A DNA stretch of 64,000 nucleotides from QFNR01 sp043842855 (GTDB lineage Bacteria > Pseudomonadota > Gammaproteobacteria > Burkholderiales > Neisseriaceae), in contig JBBPJF010000004.1 in the NCBI GenBank assembly GCA_043842855.1, positions 124,001 through 188,000 of the forward strand, given 5' to 3'. Positions 36,274 through 45,967 of the stretch are shown piece after piece. The translations under genes were made by a program, and so were the position numbers. A model generated the notes under the pieces. The model was not told the origin of the DNA. It saw nothing but the letters and a program-made list of their open reading frames with translations, and did no database searches. How positions within the stretch are numbered: the stretch's first letter is position 1; each line of letters starts with the position of its first letter.

Positions 36274-37173
36274 ATGGCCAACGAGCTTTCTAAAGTGCGT
36301 GAAGCTGAACTCCTCTCAGAAGTTCTTAGTCACGTAAAAAATTCTTCTCATTCCTTGCTAGTTATCAAATATGGCGGTAATGCCATGATTGAGCCTGACC
36401 TAAAAGAAAACTTTTCACAAGATGTAGCTTTATTACACTCGATAGGTCTTCGCCCTATAGTTGTTCATGGAGGAGGCCCTCAGATCCAATCTCACCTAAA
36501 AAGGCTAGGTAAAGAAGAAGTTTTTTTTCAAGGACTTCGAGTCACCGATAAAGAGACTATGAAAGTTGTACAGATGGTTCTAGATGGTGAAGTCAATCAT
36601 GAAATTGTAGCTTCAGTAAATTTATTTGGCGGTAAAGCAATAGGCCTGAGCGGTATCGACGGCTGGCTCATCCAAGCAGAGAAATTATGTCCTATTTCAA
36701 CGCAATCAGCACGACCTGTTGATATAGGGCTAGTGGGGAAGGTAATTAACATCAATAGACAATTTCTGCTTGAATTAGTAAAAATTGGGCTAATCCCTGT
36801 TATTTCTCCTATAGGCATGGGAGGAAGTGGAGAGTTTTTTAATATAAACGCTGATACCGTAGCCAGTGAGATAGCTAGTACTATTAAGGCTAATAAACTT
36901 ATTATTCTAACCAATACTCCTGGTGTCCTCGATCAAAAAGGCAATGTTATTTCCTGCCTTACTCCCTCTCAAATTCATCAACTTATAAAAGAAGGAGTTT
37001 TGTGTGGTGGGATGCTCCCTAAGGTGCATGCAGCCTTAGAAGCTGCACAAAAAGGTAAAATGGCCGTACATATTATTGATGGAAGGGTACCACATGCTCT
37101 GCTTTTAGAGTTATTTACCCATTCAAGAGTGGGCACTGTGATACTTCCTTACGATGAAGGAGAAGAAATTTGA
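36274..37173 (+). CDS. argB: Acetylglutamate kinase
   Basis: Second step of arginine synthesis, phosphorylating N-acetylglutamate. The 299-residue product has the Lys of VIKYGGNAM (about 27-35), the VHGGGPQI glycine loop (about 64-71), the acetylglutamate-binding NADTVASEIA and the ATP-site LTNTPGVLD. No other arg genes are nearby. Its last codons overlap the galE start by 4 bases (TTGA), so translation is probably coupled. Confidence 0.95.
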   Translation: MANELSKVREAELLSEVLSHVKNSSHSLLVIKYGGNAMIEPDLKENFSQDVALLHSIGLRPIVVHGGGPQIQSHLKRLGKEEVFFQGLRVTDKETMKVVQMVLDGEVNHEIVASVNLFGGKAIGLSGIDGWLIQAEKLCPISTQSARPVDIGLVGKVININRQFLLELVKIGLIPVISPIGMGGSGEFFNINADTVASEIASTIKANKLIILTNTPGVLDQKGNVISCLTPSQIHQLIKEGVLCGGMLPKVHAALEAAQKGKMAVHIIDGRVPHALLLELFTHSRVGTVILPYDEGEEI

Positions 37174-38183
37174 TTTTAGTCACCGGTGGCACTGGATACA
37201 TTGGTTCGCATACTGTACTAGAACTTATCCAAAATCAGTACGAAGTTGTAATATTAGATAGCTTGTATAACTCAAGCCCATTGGTATTACCGCGATTAGA
37301 ACAGTTGGCCCAGCGCTCAATCTACTTCGTAAAAGGGGATATACGGGATACTGAACTACTAGATGAAATATTCATACGTTACCCAATTGAGGCAGTAGTA
37401 CATTTTGCCGGCCTGAAAGCTGTAGGCGAAAGTGTTCTAAAGCCCCTAATCTATTATCAGAATAATGTCACTGGTACTTTAACCTTGATAGAATGTATGC
37501 AAAAAGCTGGCGTAAAAAATATCATTTTTTCCTCTTCGGCTACTGTCTACGGGTTGCCTCAAAAAGTCCCTATTACAGAAGATATGCCTACTGGTAATAC
37601 TACGAATCCTTATGGTACTACTAAGTATATGATTGAAAGAATACTAACTGATCTGTATGCCAGCGATCCTGCGTGGAGTATTACTCTCTTAAGATATTTT
37701 AATCCAATCGGCGCACATGCTAGTGGCGAAATAGGTGAAGATCCCAATGGCATTCCGAATAATCTTATCCCCTATATTAGCCAGGTAGCTATTGGTAAAT
37801 TGAATCAACTTTCTGTTTTTGGAGCTGACTACCCTACTAAGGATGGTACAGGTATTCGAGATTATATCCATGTAGTTGATCTAGCCACTGGGCATATTAG
37901 GGCTCTGCAAAAGCATATGAACTCAAGTGGGCTCCACATATATAATCTTGGTACTGGGAAGGGTTACTCTGTCTTTGAAATTATTCATGCTTTTGAGAAA
38001 GCCAGTGGTAGACCTATACCTTACCAGGTGGTTCCCAGAAGACCGGGGGACGTGGCGGCTTGTTATTCAAATCCATCACTTGCTGAAGAACAACTTAATT
38101 GGCGCGCTCAACGAACTCTAGATCAAATGCTTTCTGATACTTGGAATTGGCAACAAAAAAATCCAGATGGATACCGTTCTTAG
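37170..38183 (+). CDS. galE: UDP-glucose 4-epimerase
   Basis: Interconverts UDP-glucose and UDP-galactose for surface polysaccharide. TTG start overlapping the argB stop. The 337-residue SDR protein begins ILVTGGTGYIGSHTV (NAD-binding GxxGxxG). It has the catalytic Ser in SSSATVYG and the YGTTK Tyr-Lys pair (about 149-153), then RYFNPIGAHASG. It ends in a 4-base tail-to-tail overlap with the Nudix gene. galU lies 10 kb away on the other strand. Confidence 0.95.
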   Translation: MILVTGGTGYIGSHTVLELIQNQYEVVILDSLYNSSPLVLPRLEQLAQRSIYFVKGDIRDTELLDEIFIRYPIEAVVHFAGLKAVGESVLKPLIYYQNNVTGTLTLIECMQKAGVKNIIFSSSATVYGLPQKVPITEDMPTGNTTNPYGTTKYMIERILTDLYASDPAWSITLLRYFNPIGAHASGEIGEDPNGIPNNLIPYISQVAIGKLNQLSVFGADYPTKDGTGIRDYIHVVDLATGHIRALQKHMNSSGLHIYNLGTGKGYSVFEIIHAFEKASGRPIPYQVVPRRPGDVAACYSNPSLAEEQLNWRAQRTLDQMLSDTWNWQQKNPDGYRS

Positions 38184-38956
38184 CCCAAAGCTCTAGTAAT
38201 TTCTTTGACAAAACCATGAATACCAAGCGTTGTTAGCATATGAGCCTCCTGGGGTGAGGCATGAAGCGCAAAGGTGGGTAAGAATTGACCTTTCCTGAGC
38301 CAACTTACCAACTCGCGAAAAGAACTTTCTGTAGTTAAATTCCAAATTAAAGCATTTGCATCAAGCGATTCTCTAGCTTCTCGCTGATTCTCTACTATTA
38401 CGGCTAACCATTTAGCTTTGGGAAAATGATTTAGCTCAAGGATCTCTTGATAAAAAGCGTACTGTGCTTGTTCCTTCCTGCTCGCCTCTTTTATAGAATA
38501 TATCCTAAAAATTTCACGTTCGTCTGTAAAAAAATTTCCATTTAAAAAAAGTACTGCTGGAAGCCTTAGTTCTCTTACAAGTCCTAGGTTAGTTGGCAGT
38601 AATTTTTTTTGTTCTAACTTATCTAAATCAGTCCACTCCCACTGCTGTTCTTCATTCGCTCTTATCTGACCTGACCATTCTGTAGACATAATCCTCCAAA
38701 AAGAAAGCTCAAGTATTTCTATTGAGGAGGTGACAATTTTTTTTAACCAGGGGGTGGCCTGTTTTATTTCAATATTTAATTCCTCTGATAGCTCTCTACT
38801 GAGTGCTATACGCTCACTTTCCCCCGCTTCTACCTTGCCTCCTGGAAATTCCCAATACCCTTCATAACTTCTTCCTTGAGCTCTAGTACTCAGTAAAACT
38901 TGTTCTTGTTCATTAAAAACTATGCCTACTACTGCTTTTATTAAGCTCTTCTGCAT
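38180..38956 (-). CDS. mutT: Nudix hydrolase with truncated TMP-synthase-like C-terminal domain
   Basis: MutT-type hydrolase that sanitises oxidised dNTPs such as 8-oxo-dGTP. ATG 38956 gives 258 residues starting MQKSLIKAVVGIVFN. The Nudix box spans GGKVEAGESERIALSRELSEELNI with its RExxEE-equivalent RELSEEL (about 53-59). Residues 130-258 resemble the thiamine-phosphate-synthase-like domain fused to MutT in pseudomonads, but the barrel stops early at LGIHGFV. The missing part would lie where galE now ends. A TTG start 14 residues upstream is possible. Confidence 0.85.
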   Translation of the reverse strand: MQKSLIKAVVGIVFNEQEQVLLSTRAQGRSYEGYWEFPGGKVEAGESERIALSRELSEELNIEIKQATPWLKKIVTSSIEILELSFWRIMSTEWSGQIRANEEQQWEWTDLDKLEQKKLLPTNLGLVRELRLPAVLFLNGNFFTDEREIFRIYSIKEASRKEQAQYAFYQEILELNHFPKAKWLAVIVENQREARESLDANALIWNLTTESSFRELVSWLRKGQFLPTFALHASPQEAHMLTTLGIHGFVKEITRALG

Positions 38957-39048
38957 ATAACCATTTTCCCTATTTGAACATACATCCTTATTAACCAACT
39001 AAAAACCAAGTAAAATGATAGAATTCCCTACTATAAAAAAGTATAGGG

Positions 39049-41271
39049 ATGAGCCCTGTGAAATTTAAAGAGCCCAACCATTCCATCCAGCTAAAGGAGC
39101 TTTACTTGAGAAAGTATAGCTCGCAGTTGTCTAAGTTATCTTCTAAGAGCTTCGATTCTACACTTACCTTGATGTTTCGTTACTATCCGCAAGATGCGAC
39201 TACTGAAGTTGGAGAACCGCTTATACCGCACTTATTAGAAGCCGCTAGGATAGTAAATGGACTAGAGCTCTATGAAACCTCTATTCTAGCTACTTTATTG
39301 ATCTATTTCCCCGTCTACTATCCTACTAGCTGGAGAGAAAAATTAAATACAGTAGAACCAGAAGTTCTACCGTTAATTGAGGGATTTATCTCTGTCCAGA
39401 CCCTAACTAACTTTCTAAAAGCAGCTCCCCTGGGTATTTCTGAAGAGGAAAAAGATAAACAAACTGAGAGTATGAAGAAGATGCTCTTGGCCATGGTCAA
39501 TGACATTCGAGTTGTACTGATTAAATTATGTCTAGTCACTCAAACTATGCGCCAGCTATCGCATGCTCCAACCTCAGTCAATCGCCTTAAGGTAGCAAAT
39601 GAAACCTTGAGTATTTTTGCTCCTCTAGCTAACCGCTTGGGTATCTGGCAATTGAAGTGGGAGCTTGAAGATTTAGCTTTTCAGCATCAACATCCTCAAG
39701 AGTATAAAACAATTGCTCAACTGCTTAATGAGAGAAGAATAGAACGTTTGGGATATATCCAACAATTCGCGAATCTGCTGAAACAAGCTTTAGAAAAAGA
39801 AGGCATACATTGTGGTGTAGCAGGTCGCCCTAAGCATATTTATTCTATTTATAGGAAGATGAAGAGAAAACGTCTTCAATTCAATGAATTATATGACATC
39901 CTAGCAGTACGTGTCTTGGTTGAAACAGTTGCTCAATGCTATAACGCATTGGGTGTCGTACACAGTTTATGGCGTCCTATTTCTGGAGAATTTGATGATT
40001 ACATCTCTCATCCCAAACCTAATGATTATCGTAGTTTGCATACAGTAATAGTAGGACCAGAAAATAAAAGTGTCGAGGTACAAATTAGAACCTTTGAAAT
40101 GCACCGCTTTGCAGAATTTGGAGTGGCGGCTCATTGGAAATATAAAGAAGCCAGTAAAAATGATACTGCCTATGAACAGAAAATTGCGTGGTTGAGGCAA
40201 CTACTAGACTGGCGTGAGAACATGGTAGAAGCAGATAAATCTGACTTAGCCAGTGCTTTTAAAACAGAATTATTCAAAGACACTATTTATGTACTAACTC
40301 CTTTAGGCAAGGTTTTATCTCTGCCAAATGGTTCTACACCCATTGATTTTGCTTATGCCTTACATACAGATATAGGCCACCGCTGTCGTGGGGCTAAGGT
40401 TAATGGCTCTATCGTTCCACTTTCTACACCACTTGAAAATGGGCAAAAAGTAGAAATCATTACTTCTAAAGTTGGTAACCCTTCAGTCAATTGGTTACAT
40501 GAGGGATGGGTGAAAAGTCCTAAGGCTATTTCTAAAATTCGCTCTTTCATCCGCAAACAAAATACCGAATCTACTAGGGAATGTGGAAGAAATTACCTAG
40601 AAAAGGCCTTGCATAAACTTGATAAACGACCCAGCTTTCAAGAAATTGCCGATCAGCTGCACTATCCTAACTTAGAAACCTTATACTTTGCGCTGGGCAA
40701 CGGTGATGTGACAAATAGGCAATTACAAAAAACTATTCACTCGCTTAATACACAACTAAATAGTGGCCCATCTAATACTAAAGGTCCCATTGTTAAATCT
40801 AGCAAAGTAAAAGGAGTAAACGATACTGGTATACTTATTAACGGGGAAGCTGGATTACTATCTGTCTGTGCGAAATGTTGTAAACCAGTTCCACCTGACC
40901 CAATAATAGGCTTTGTTACTAGAGGAAGAGGGATTTCCATTCATCGAAAATCCTGTCAAAGCTTTCTAAATTTAGCTCAGCTCTATCCACAAAAAGTAGT
41001 AGATGCTCAATGGGGGGGTACTGTAGATCAAAAGACATCTTTATTTTCCGTAGATATTGAAATACTTGCCCAGGATCGAAATGGTTTACTTAAAGATCTA
41101 TCTGATACTTTTTCTCGAACTAAAATCAACGTTACTGACCTCCAAATTCGCGCTAAGGGTTCAACAGCTAAAATGAGGTTCACTGTAGAAGTAAGACAAG
41201 TTTCTGATTTGCCTAATCTGCTAGCTCAATTAGGTGAAATTCCAGATGTTTTTGAGGTACATCGTATCTAA
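39049..41271 (+). CDS. relA: GTP pyrophosphokinase RelA, (p)ppGpp synthetase I
   Basis: Ribosome-associated alarmone synthetase of the stringent response. The 740-residue product has an N-terminal pseudo-hydrolase domain lacking the HD pair (the region reads ATLLIYFPVYYP), as expected for monofunctional RelA. The synthetase domain (about 240-370) has RPKHIYSIYRKM, the EFDDY acidic motif (about 313-317) of RelA-type enzymes and the DYRSLHT substrate loop. Then come a TGS domain, a CAKCCKPVPP zinc-finger segment (about 607-616) and a C-terminal ACT domain. It is divergent from the Nudix gene. Confidence 0.95.
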   Translation: MSPVKFKEPNHSIQLKELYLRKYSSQLSKLSSKSFDSTLTLMFRYYPQDATTEVGEPLIPHLLEAARIVNGLELYETSILATLLIYFPVYYPTSWREKLNTVEPEVLPLIEGFISVQTLTNFLKAAPLGISEEEKDKQTESMKKMLLAMVNDIRVVLIKLCLVTQTMRQLSHAPTSVNRLKVANETLSIFAPLANRLGIWQLKWELEDLAFQHQHPQEYKTIAQLLNERRIERLGYIQQFANLLKQALEKEGIHCGVAGRPKHIYSIYRKMKRKRLQFNELYDILAVRVLVETVAQCYNALGVVHSLWRPISGEFDDYISHPKPNDYRSLHTVIVGPENKSVEVQIRTFEMHRFAEFGVAAHWKYKEASKNDTAYEQKIAWLRQLLDWRENMVEADKSDLASAFKTELFKDTIYVLTPLGKVLSLPNGSTPIDFAYALHTDIGHRCRGAKVNGSIVPLSTPLENGQKVEIITSKVGNPSVNWLHEGWVKSPKAISKIRSFIRKQNTESTRECGRNYLEKALHKLDKRPSFQEIADQLHYPNLETLYFALGNGDVTNRQLQKTIHSLNTQLNSGPSNTKGPIVKSSKVKGVNDTGILINGEAGLLSVCAKCCKPVPPDPIIGFVTRGRGISIHRKSCQSFLNLAQLYPQKVVDAQWGGTVDQKTSLFSVDIEILAQDRNGLLKDLSDTFSRTKINVTDLQIRAKGSTAKMRFTVEVRQVSDLPNLLAQLGEIPDVFEVHRI

Positions 41272-41559
41272 ACTACTACCTTACTTTAAAAGAGTTTGTA
41301 CTAAGCTAAGTAGCGCCTTAAGCTTTACCTTACAGGGTTCAGCTCTATAACTTGTTGACTAAAATGACACTTTTATTAGCTCAGATGTATCAGTTAGTTT
41401 AACTAAAACCGCTTACAAACTATTTTCTAATTCGGAAAGTTAGAGTAAACTGTGCTCCGTTTGAATAATCCGCTAAACCTTTATTTTTCTTTAGTTTCGT
41501 TCAATTATCTTTAAAGTTTACAAATACTATTATCCTTCAAACCATCTGTGACCATACTT

Positions 41560-43800
41560 ATGAAAATAAAAAGACCCCTATCAAAACTGGCAATTTCTTT
41601 ATCCCTCATTGCTGCCCCTAATCTCTATGCACAATCTGCATATGCACAAACTGGTTTAGATATAAAAAACTTACTGCTAGTCCGCCATGATCTTTTAGGG
41701 GCTCTTAGTTTTGCTGAACGCAGAATTAATGAGTGGTCTATTGGTGTTTTTAATCCTGACTATGTACCTAATTTTCCTAAAGAGGACTACACCACCAAGT
41801 TACCTAATTATGAGTTTACTCAAGTAGTTTCATTTGGAGATAGTTTAAGCGATAAAGGCACAAATACGCGTTCTACTTTGTTCCTAGCTGGTGGCTATCA
41901 TTCTAAGCTGTACAATGATTACTTGAGTGAATATTACAGTGGAAAAGCTTCTATACCCCACACTTTTGGAGGAGTGAATTATGCCCAAGCGGGGTCTACC
42001 ATTAAGTTGAGAAAAACTGAGGAGATGCATATTCACCACCAAATTGAGCAATATTTAGCTAAATTTGGCCACGCTAGCCCTGATAGTATCTATATACTCA
42101 ATGCTGGAGCCATGGATATCAATGATGCGGTAGTTCCAATTATATGGAAATGGTTTAAAGGTACCTATCACTTTGATAGCCAGTTTTACACTGTAGATGA
42201 TACTCCTAAAGTGACTGCTGATGAGATACGTTATCTGCAAGATAAAGGTGCTAGATACATTATGATAGCTAATATCCCTGATGCAGCCTTTTCGCCTAAT
42301 ACCCCGCTAATTCCCGTTGAAATGTTTAGCTTACTCTTAGGAAAATTGTATATCCCTGATTTCGGCTTGGTGACGCATGTGGGAAAAATCATTGACAATC
42401 AATTACGAGATTTCTCGAAGCGCATACCTGCAAATACCACCGAAGAGTTAATCCGGCTTAATGGGATTCATACCATGCAAACTACCTTATGGTTTTTACC
42501 CCATCCGGCTGTCACACAACTTTATAACCTTTTAGTGAATGTTCAACGACATGCAACTAGACAATTTAATAATTCCCTTGAATTAGAATTATCTAAACTT
42601 AAGGGGGATATAGTTTTTATCGATGCAAGAAAATTCATGTTGGAACTTCTAACGAACTATAGGAGCTACGGCATAGATGATGTACTTGTTCCTACCTGTG
42701 ATTTAGGTTTTTCTGCTCGCTATTGTGATTATGAGTCTGAGCATTATCATAAAGATAAAATCTATGCGATGAGTGATTGGTTTCACCCCAGCCCAGCTGC
42801 CCACTTACTTTTAGCACAATATATTCAATCTATATTCGATGCTCCTGTATACGTGAATGCACTAGGTGAGGCTTTCTCTAACGTTGAACGGGCAAAGAAT
42901 TACTTCCTTGATGCTGAATTCTTCAATATTGGGCAAGAACCCACTCATATACTGAAAAAATGGCACTTTATTGGTGCGTATTCTGGGTTACTTGACGAAA
43001 GGAATTATCGGCTTTACCATTTAAAGAGTAAAAAGACTAGGGTCCACTCTCTTAATCTCGGAGCCTATACCTTTGTTAGTCCGAAGTTAGCTATGGGTTT
43101 TTTACTGAATGCCGGAATGGGCAAACAAAGGCCATTCGATCATTTTGGCTTTAGATCTGTTTTCAATGGCTTTACTGTTTTTGGACATTGGGATAGCAGA
43201 GTGGGCTATTGGGTAGATGCTAGTTTTGGGATAAGTCATATGAAATTCCGAGATATAGTACGCTCTCTCCAATTGGGACCCCTGTTACGTACCGAACACA
43301 CTCGGGCAACGAAGGCCTATGCTCTGACTACTAGACTAAAAGCCGGCTATAACTGGATAGACCAACCCTCTATTCAATCTGGTCCACGGGTAGGTCTCAA
43401 TTTGAGTCAGATCCGAGTGCAAAAATTTAAAGAAGAAGGGTCTAGTAGTTCTGCTATGCACTTCTTTTCTTACAATAAGCATGATTTTTATGCCTCAGCT
43501 GGTTGGTTCCTGGCTAATAGAAAGGTTCCGGTCCGCTCCACAGAGGCAGATTTCAAAACAGAATTAACCTATAACCATAGTTTAGGTCGGCAAAAAACTG
43601 TAATACGCGGGGCTCTTAACTCCACAGCAAGTTCATTTAGTAGAGAGGTTAAAAGCCCCCAATACTGGTTAGCTGTTAATTTCAGTGCTAACTTTAAGCC
43701 TAGTAAAACTACGGCAGTATTGACCAACCTTTCACTTGCAACCGATGCTCATAAAAACTGCCAGATAAGTTACGGGCTAAGTTATAACCATCAGTTTTAA
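41560..43800 (+). CDS. GDSL-lipase/esterase autotransporter, first of a tandem pair
   Basis: Predicted surface-anchored SGNH hydrolase. ATG 41560 gives 746 residues: a signal peptide (1-29, ending AYA), an SGNH passenger (about 80-430) with the GDSL block around S95, a VNYAQAG block II and DWFHPS at 406-411 giving the catalytic Asp/His, then an outer-membrane beta-barrel (about 460-746) ending in the aromatic motif NHQF. Block III reads AMD (184-186) where GxND is expected, so the oxyanion Asn is absent. A Cys pair lies near residues 384 and 393. EstA-like architecture; substrate unknown. Confidence 0.85.
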   Translation: MKIKRPLSKLAISLSLIAAPNLYAQSAYAQTGLDIKNLLLVRHDLLGALSFAERRINEWSIGVFNPDYVPNFPKEDYTTKLPNYEFTQVVSFGDSLSDKGTNTRSTLFLAGGYHSKLYNDYLSEYYSGKASIPHTFGGVNYAQAGSTIKLRKTEEMHIHHQIEQYLAKFGHASPDSIYILNAGAMDINDAVVPIIWKWFKGTYHFDSQFYTVDDTPKVTADEIRYLQDKGARYIMIANIPDAAFSPNTPLIPVEMFSLLLGKLYIPDFGLVTHVGKIIDNQLRDFSKRIPANTTEELIRLNGIHTMQTTLWFLPHPAVTQLYNLLVNVQRHATRQFNNSLELELSKLKGDIVFIDARKFMLELLTNYRSYGIDDVLVPTCDLGFSARYCDYESEHYHKDKIYAMSDWFHPSPAAHLLLAQYIQSIFDAPVYVNALGEAFSNVERAKNYFLDAEFFNIGQEPTHILKKWHFIGAYSGLLDERNYRLYHLKSKKTRVHSLNLGAYTFVSPKLAMGFLLNAGMGKQRPFDHFGFRSVFNGFTVFGHWDSRVGYWVDASFGISHMKFRDIVRSLQLGPLLRTEHTRATKAYALTTRLKAGYNWIDQPSIQSGPRVGLNLSQIRVQKFKEEGSSSSAMHFFSYNKHDFYASAGWFLANRKVPVRSTEADFKTELTYNHSLGRQKTVIRGALNSTASSFSREVKSPQYWLAVNFSANFKPSKTTAVLTNLSLATDAHKNCQISYGLSYNHQF

Positions 43801-43834
43801 TTGCTTGTCATCCGAAAGGAAAGGAGACGTCTCC

Positions 43835-45955
43835 ATGTCATTACATCCGTTATTTAAAAAAATTTCTCTTACAGTAGGTCTTTCAATCGGTCTTCACTCT
43901 TCGCTTGAAGCCAAAGCTGTGGACCCATTTCAATACATTAATAAGCCTAAACTCACTGAATTCGATCAAGTAGTTTTTTTTGGTGATAGTCTAACAGATC
44001 CAGGTTCTTCACCTGATACCAGGTTTATAGCTGGGGGGCCTGACTATCCTGGCTATTTTGATGTACTTTCCCGCTACTATGCGGATAAGCCTTCTCTTCC
44101 TTTACGCCTAGGTGGGACTAATTATGCCGTTTCAGCTTCTGGATCTGGAGAAGTTAATGCACAAGTAAAACGTTACTTAGAGCAACATAATGGGAAAACG
44201 GATGAAAAGACATTACATGTCCTTTGGTCTGGAGGAACTGATGCCAATACGGCAATTATTCAAAACTTCTATAAATTACCCTTTTATCCATTTCAGCAGG
44301 CTAATTTTGATCTCTATAACCACCTATACCCAAATCCTATTTCCTTCATTAGCGATAGTGCAGCCCGTCTTTTGAAGGCAGGGGCTCCCTACGTGGTGGT
44401 TCCTAATGTTCCCAACGCAGGTTATGCTCCCATCACTAGTTTATTTCACGTGGATACTATTTTAGTGCTACTGGACTTAGCTATACCTAAAGCTTGGCAA
44501 AAAACTATTAATTTAACTTTTCGTAATTTTTATGGAGGGGGCTTAGATGCTAAGTTAAGGGCGCTACCGCACAATGGACAGGGCCTAGCCTTTTTGAGAG
44601 AACGTTCGATTGATGGATTTCAATTACAGTTTCCCCTTATACCTAGAGCTTGGTTAGCAGCTGTATTTGACACGGCCCTTAATATACAAACTAGCATCGC
44701 CAGACAGTTTAACTATTCTGTTCTGCAAGCTCTACTCCCTTTTGACGGACGCATAGTCTATATCGATACTGCAGGTATGTTGGAAGAACTCATTGAGCAT
44801 GCTATCGACTGGCATGCAGGGAGTGTTAATCTTACTGGCTGCTCAATAGCCTATGCTGCCTCCGAATGTACTGAAGCACGTGGAAATTATTTTACAGATC
44901 GCCACTATATTTTTGGAGACTGGTTCCATCCTAGCTGGGAATCTCATGTAGGAATTGCTCAGTATATTCTCTCTGTCCTAAATGCTCCTGACCAAGTATC
45001 CACTATTCCAAGTCAACTTTCACATCTACATGAAGCTAATAAAAATTATCTCTATAACTATTTAACACAAATTTCTTCGCCTGAAATAGCTAAACAAACA
45101 GATCAGTGGTCTCTTATTGCAGGGTATTCCGCTATTTATGATTTACCCAATTCATATGTTGGCGGAGCACAACGTACTTACTCTAACTTGCTTAACTTGG
45201 GTGTGAATTATAAACTCTCCAATGAAATGTCTCTGGGAGCTCTACTAGGCTTGAGTATTGGTCGATATAAGCCTTATACAAATTTCTTCTACCAGTATAT
45301 TAGTGGAGATCTATCTCTTTACGCGCAATGGACTAGTTCAGTCCAACCTTATTGGATACAAGGGCTAATTAACTATAGTTATTTACACGCGCGCAATATT
45401 GAACGTAAGGTTAAGCTAGGAGAAATTTATCAACCTGAACTTTCAGATTCTACTAATACTCAAATGTATGGCGCCTCTCTGAGGGCTGGGTGGAGATTTA
45501 CTATTGGTTCTGAAAACCAGTGGAGTACTGGTCCGCTTATTGGATTAAGCTACGAACATTATCAACTAAAAGGTTTTGAAGAGAAGAATAACCACGCTAC
45601 CTCTATGCATTTTGACAATGCCACAATCCACCGCTCAGATGCCAGTATTGGTTGGTATGCAAAGGCACAAAAATTTGAAATTAAACATATTCCTACCGAT
45701 TTCTATACCGAACTTACCTACCATCGGCTTATCAACCCCGAACCCCTAACGATCTCGGCTAGAATAAAGCGTTCACCCATCAGCTTCAGAAAAAAAACTG
45801 AATTCTCCAATGAACGTAGTTGGCTACAATTTAATGCTAACCTAGCTCTAAGACCTTCTCCAGCATTAACCTTTAGTACAGGGCTTGGTTTTAAGGTAAC
45901 GGATAAAAAGCATAAAAATATTCAACTTTCTGCAGGTATAAATTATCAGTTTTAA
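43835..45955 (+). CDS. GDSL-lipase/esterase autotransporter, second of a tandem pair
   Basis: Paralogue of the preceding gene, 34 bases downstream. ATG 43835 follows AAGGAG and gives 706 residues: a signal peptide (about 1-27), an SGNH passenger with S52 in FFGDSLTDPG, the NYAVSAS block II and DWFHPS at 362-367, and a C-terminal beta-barrel (about 420-706) ending NYQF. Block III reads GGTDAN, with Thr135 replacing the oxyanion Asn. A Cys pair (GCS...ECT) matches the one in the first copy. Sequence divergence between copies is substantial, so the duplication is not recent. Confidence 0.85.
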   Translation: MSLHPLFKKISLTVGLSIGLHSSLEAKAVDPFQYINKPKLTEFDQVVFFGDSLTDPGSSPDTRFIAGGPDYPGYFDVLSRYYADKPSLPLRLGGTNYAVSASGSGEVNAQVKRYLEQHNGKTDEKTLHVLWSGGTDANTAIIQNFYKLPFYPFQQANFDLYNHLYPNPISFISDSAARLLKAGAPYVVVPNVPNAGYAPITSLFHVDTILVLLDLAIPKAWQKTINLTFRNFYGGGLDAKLRALPHNGQGLAFLRERSIDGFQLQFPLIPRAWLAAVFDTALNIQTSIARQFNYSVLQALLPFDGRIVYIDTAGMLEELIEHAIDWHAGSVNLTGCSIAYAASECTEARGNYFTDRHYIFGDWFHPSWESHVGIAQYILSVLNAPDQVSTIPSQLSHLHEANKNYLYNYLTQISSPEIAKQTDQWSLIAGYSAIYDLPNSYVGGAQRTYSNLLNLGVNYKLSNEMSLGALLGLSIGRYKPYTNFFYQYISGDLSLYAQWTSSVQPYWIQGLINYSYLHARNIERKVKLGEIYQPELSDSTNTQMYGASLRAGWRFTIGSENQWSTGPLIGLSYEHYQLKGFEEKNNHATSMHFDNATIHRSDASIGWYAKAQKFEIKHIPTDFYTELTYHRLINPEPLTISARIKRSPISFRKKTEFSNERSWLQFNANLALRPSPALTFSTGLGFKVTDKKHKNIQLSAGINYQF

Positions 45956-45967
45956 AAAGCTTCTTAC

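Noticed and set aside
39049..39500. Apparent damage to the HD hydrolase site of RelA
   Set aside because: Loss of HD residues is normal for monofunctional RelA of gammaproteobacteria, and the EFDDY motif confirms that class.
41560..45955. Horizontal transfer of the GDSL pair
   Set aside because: Base composition and codon use look like the neighbours, and there is no tRNA, repeat or integrase at the borders. Duplication is certain, recent acquisition is not supported.
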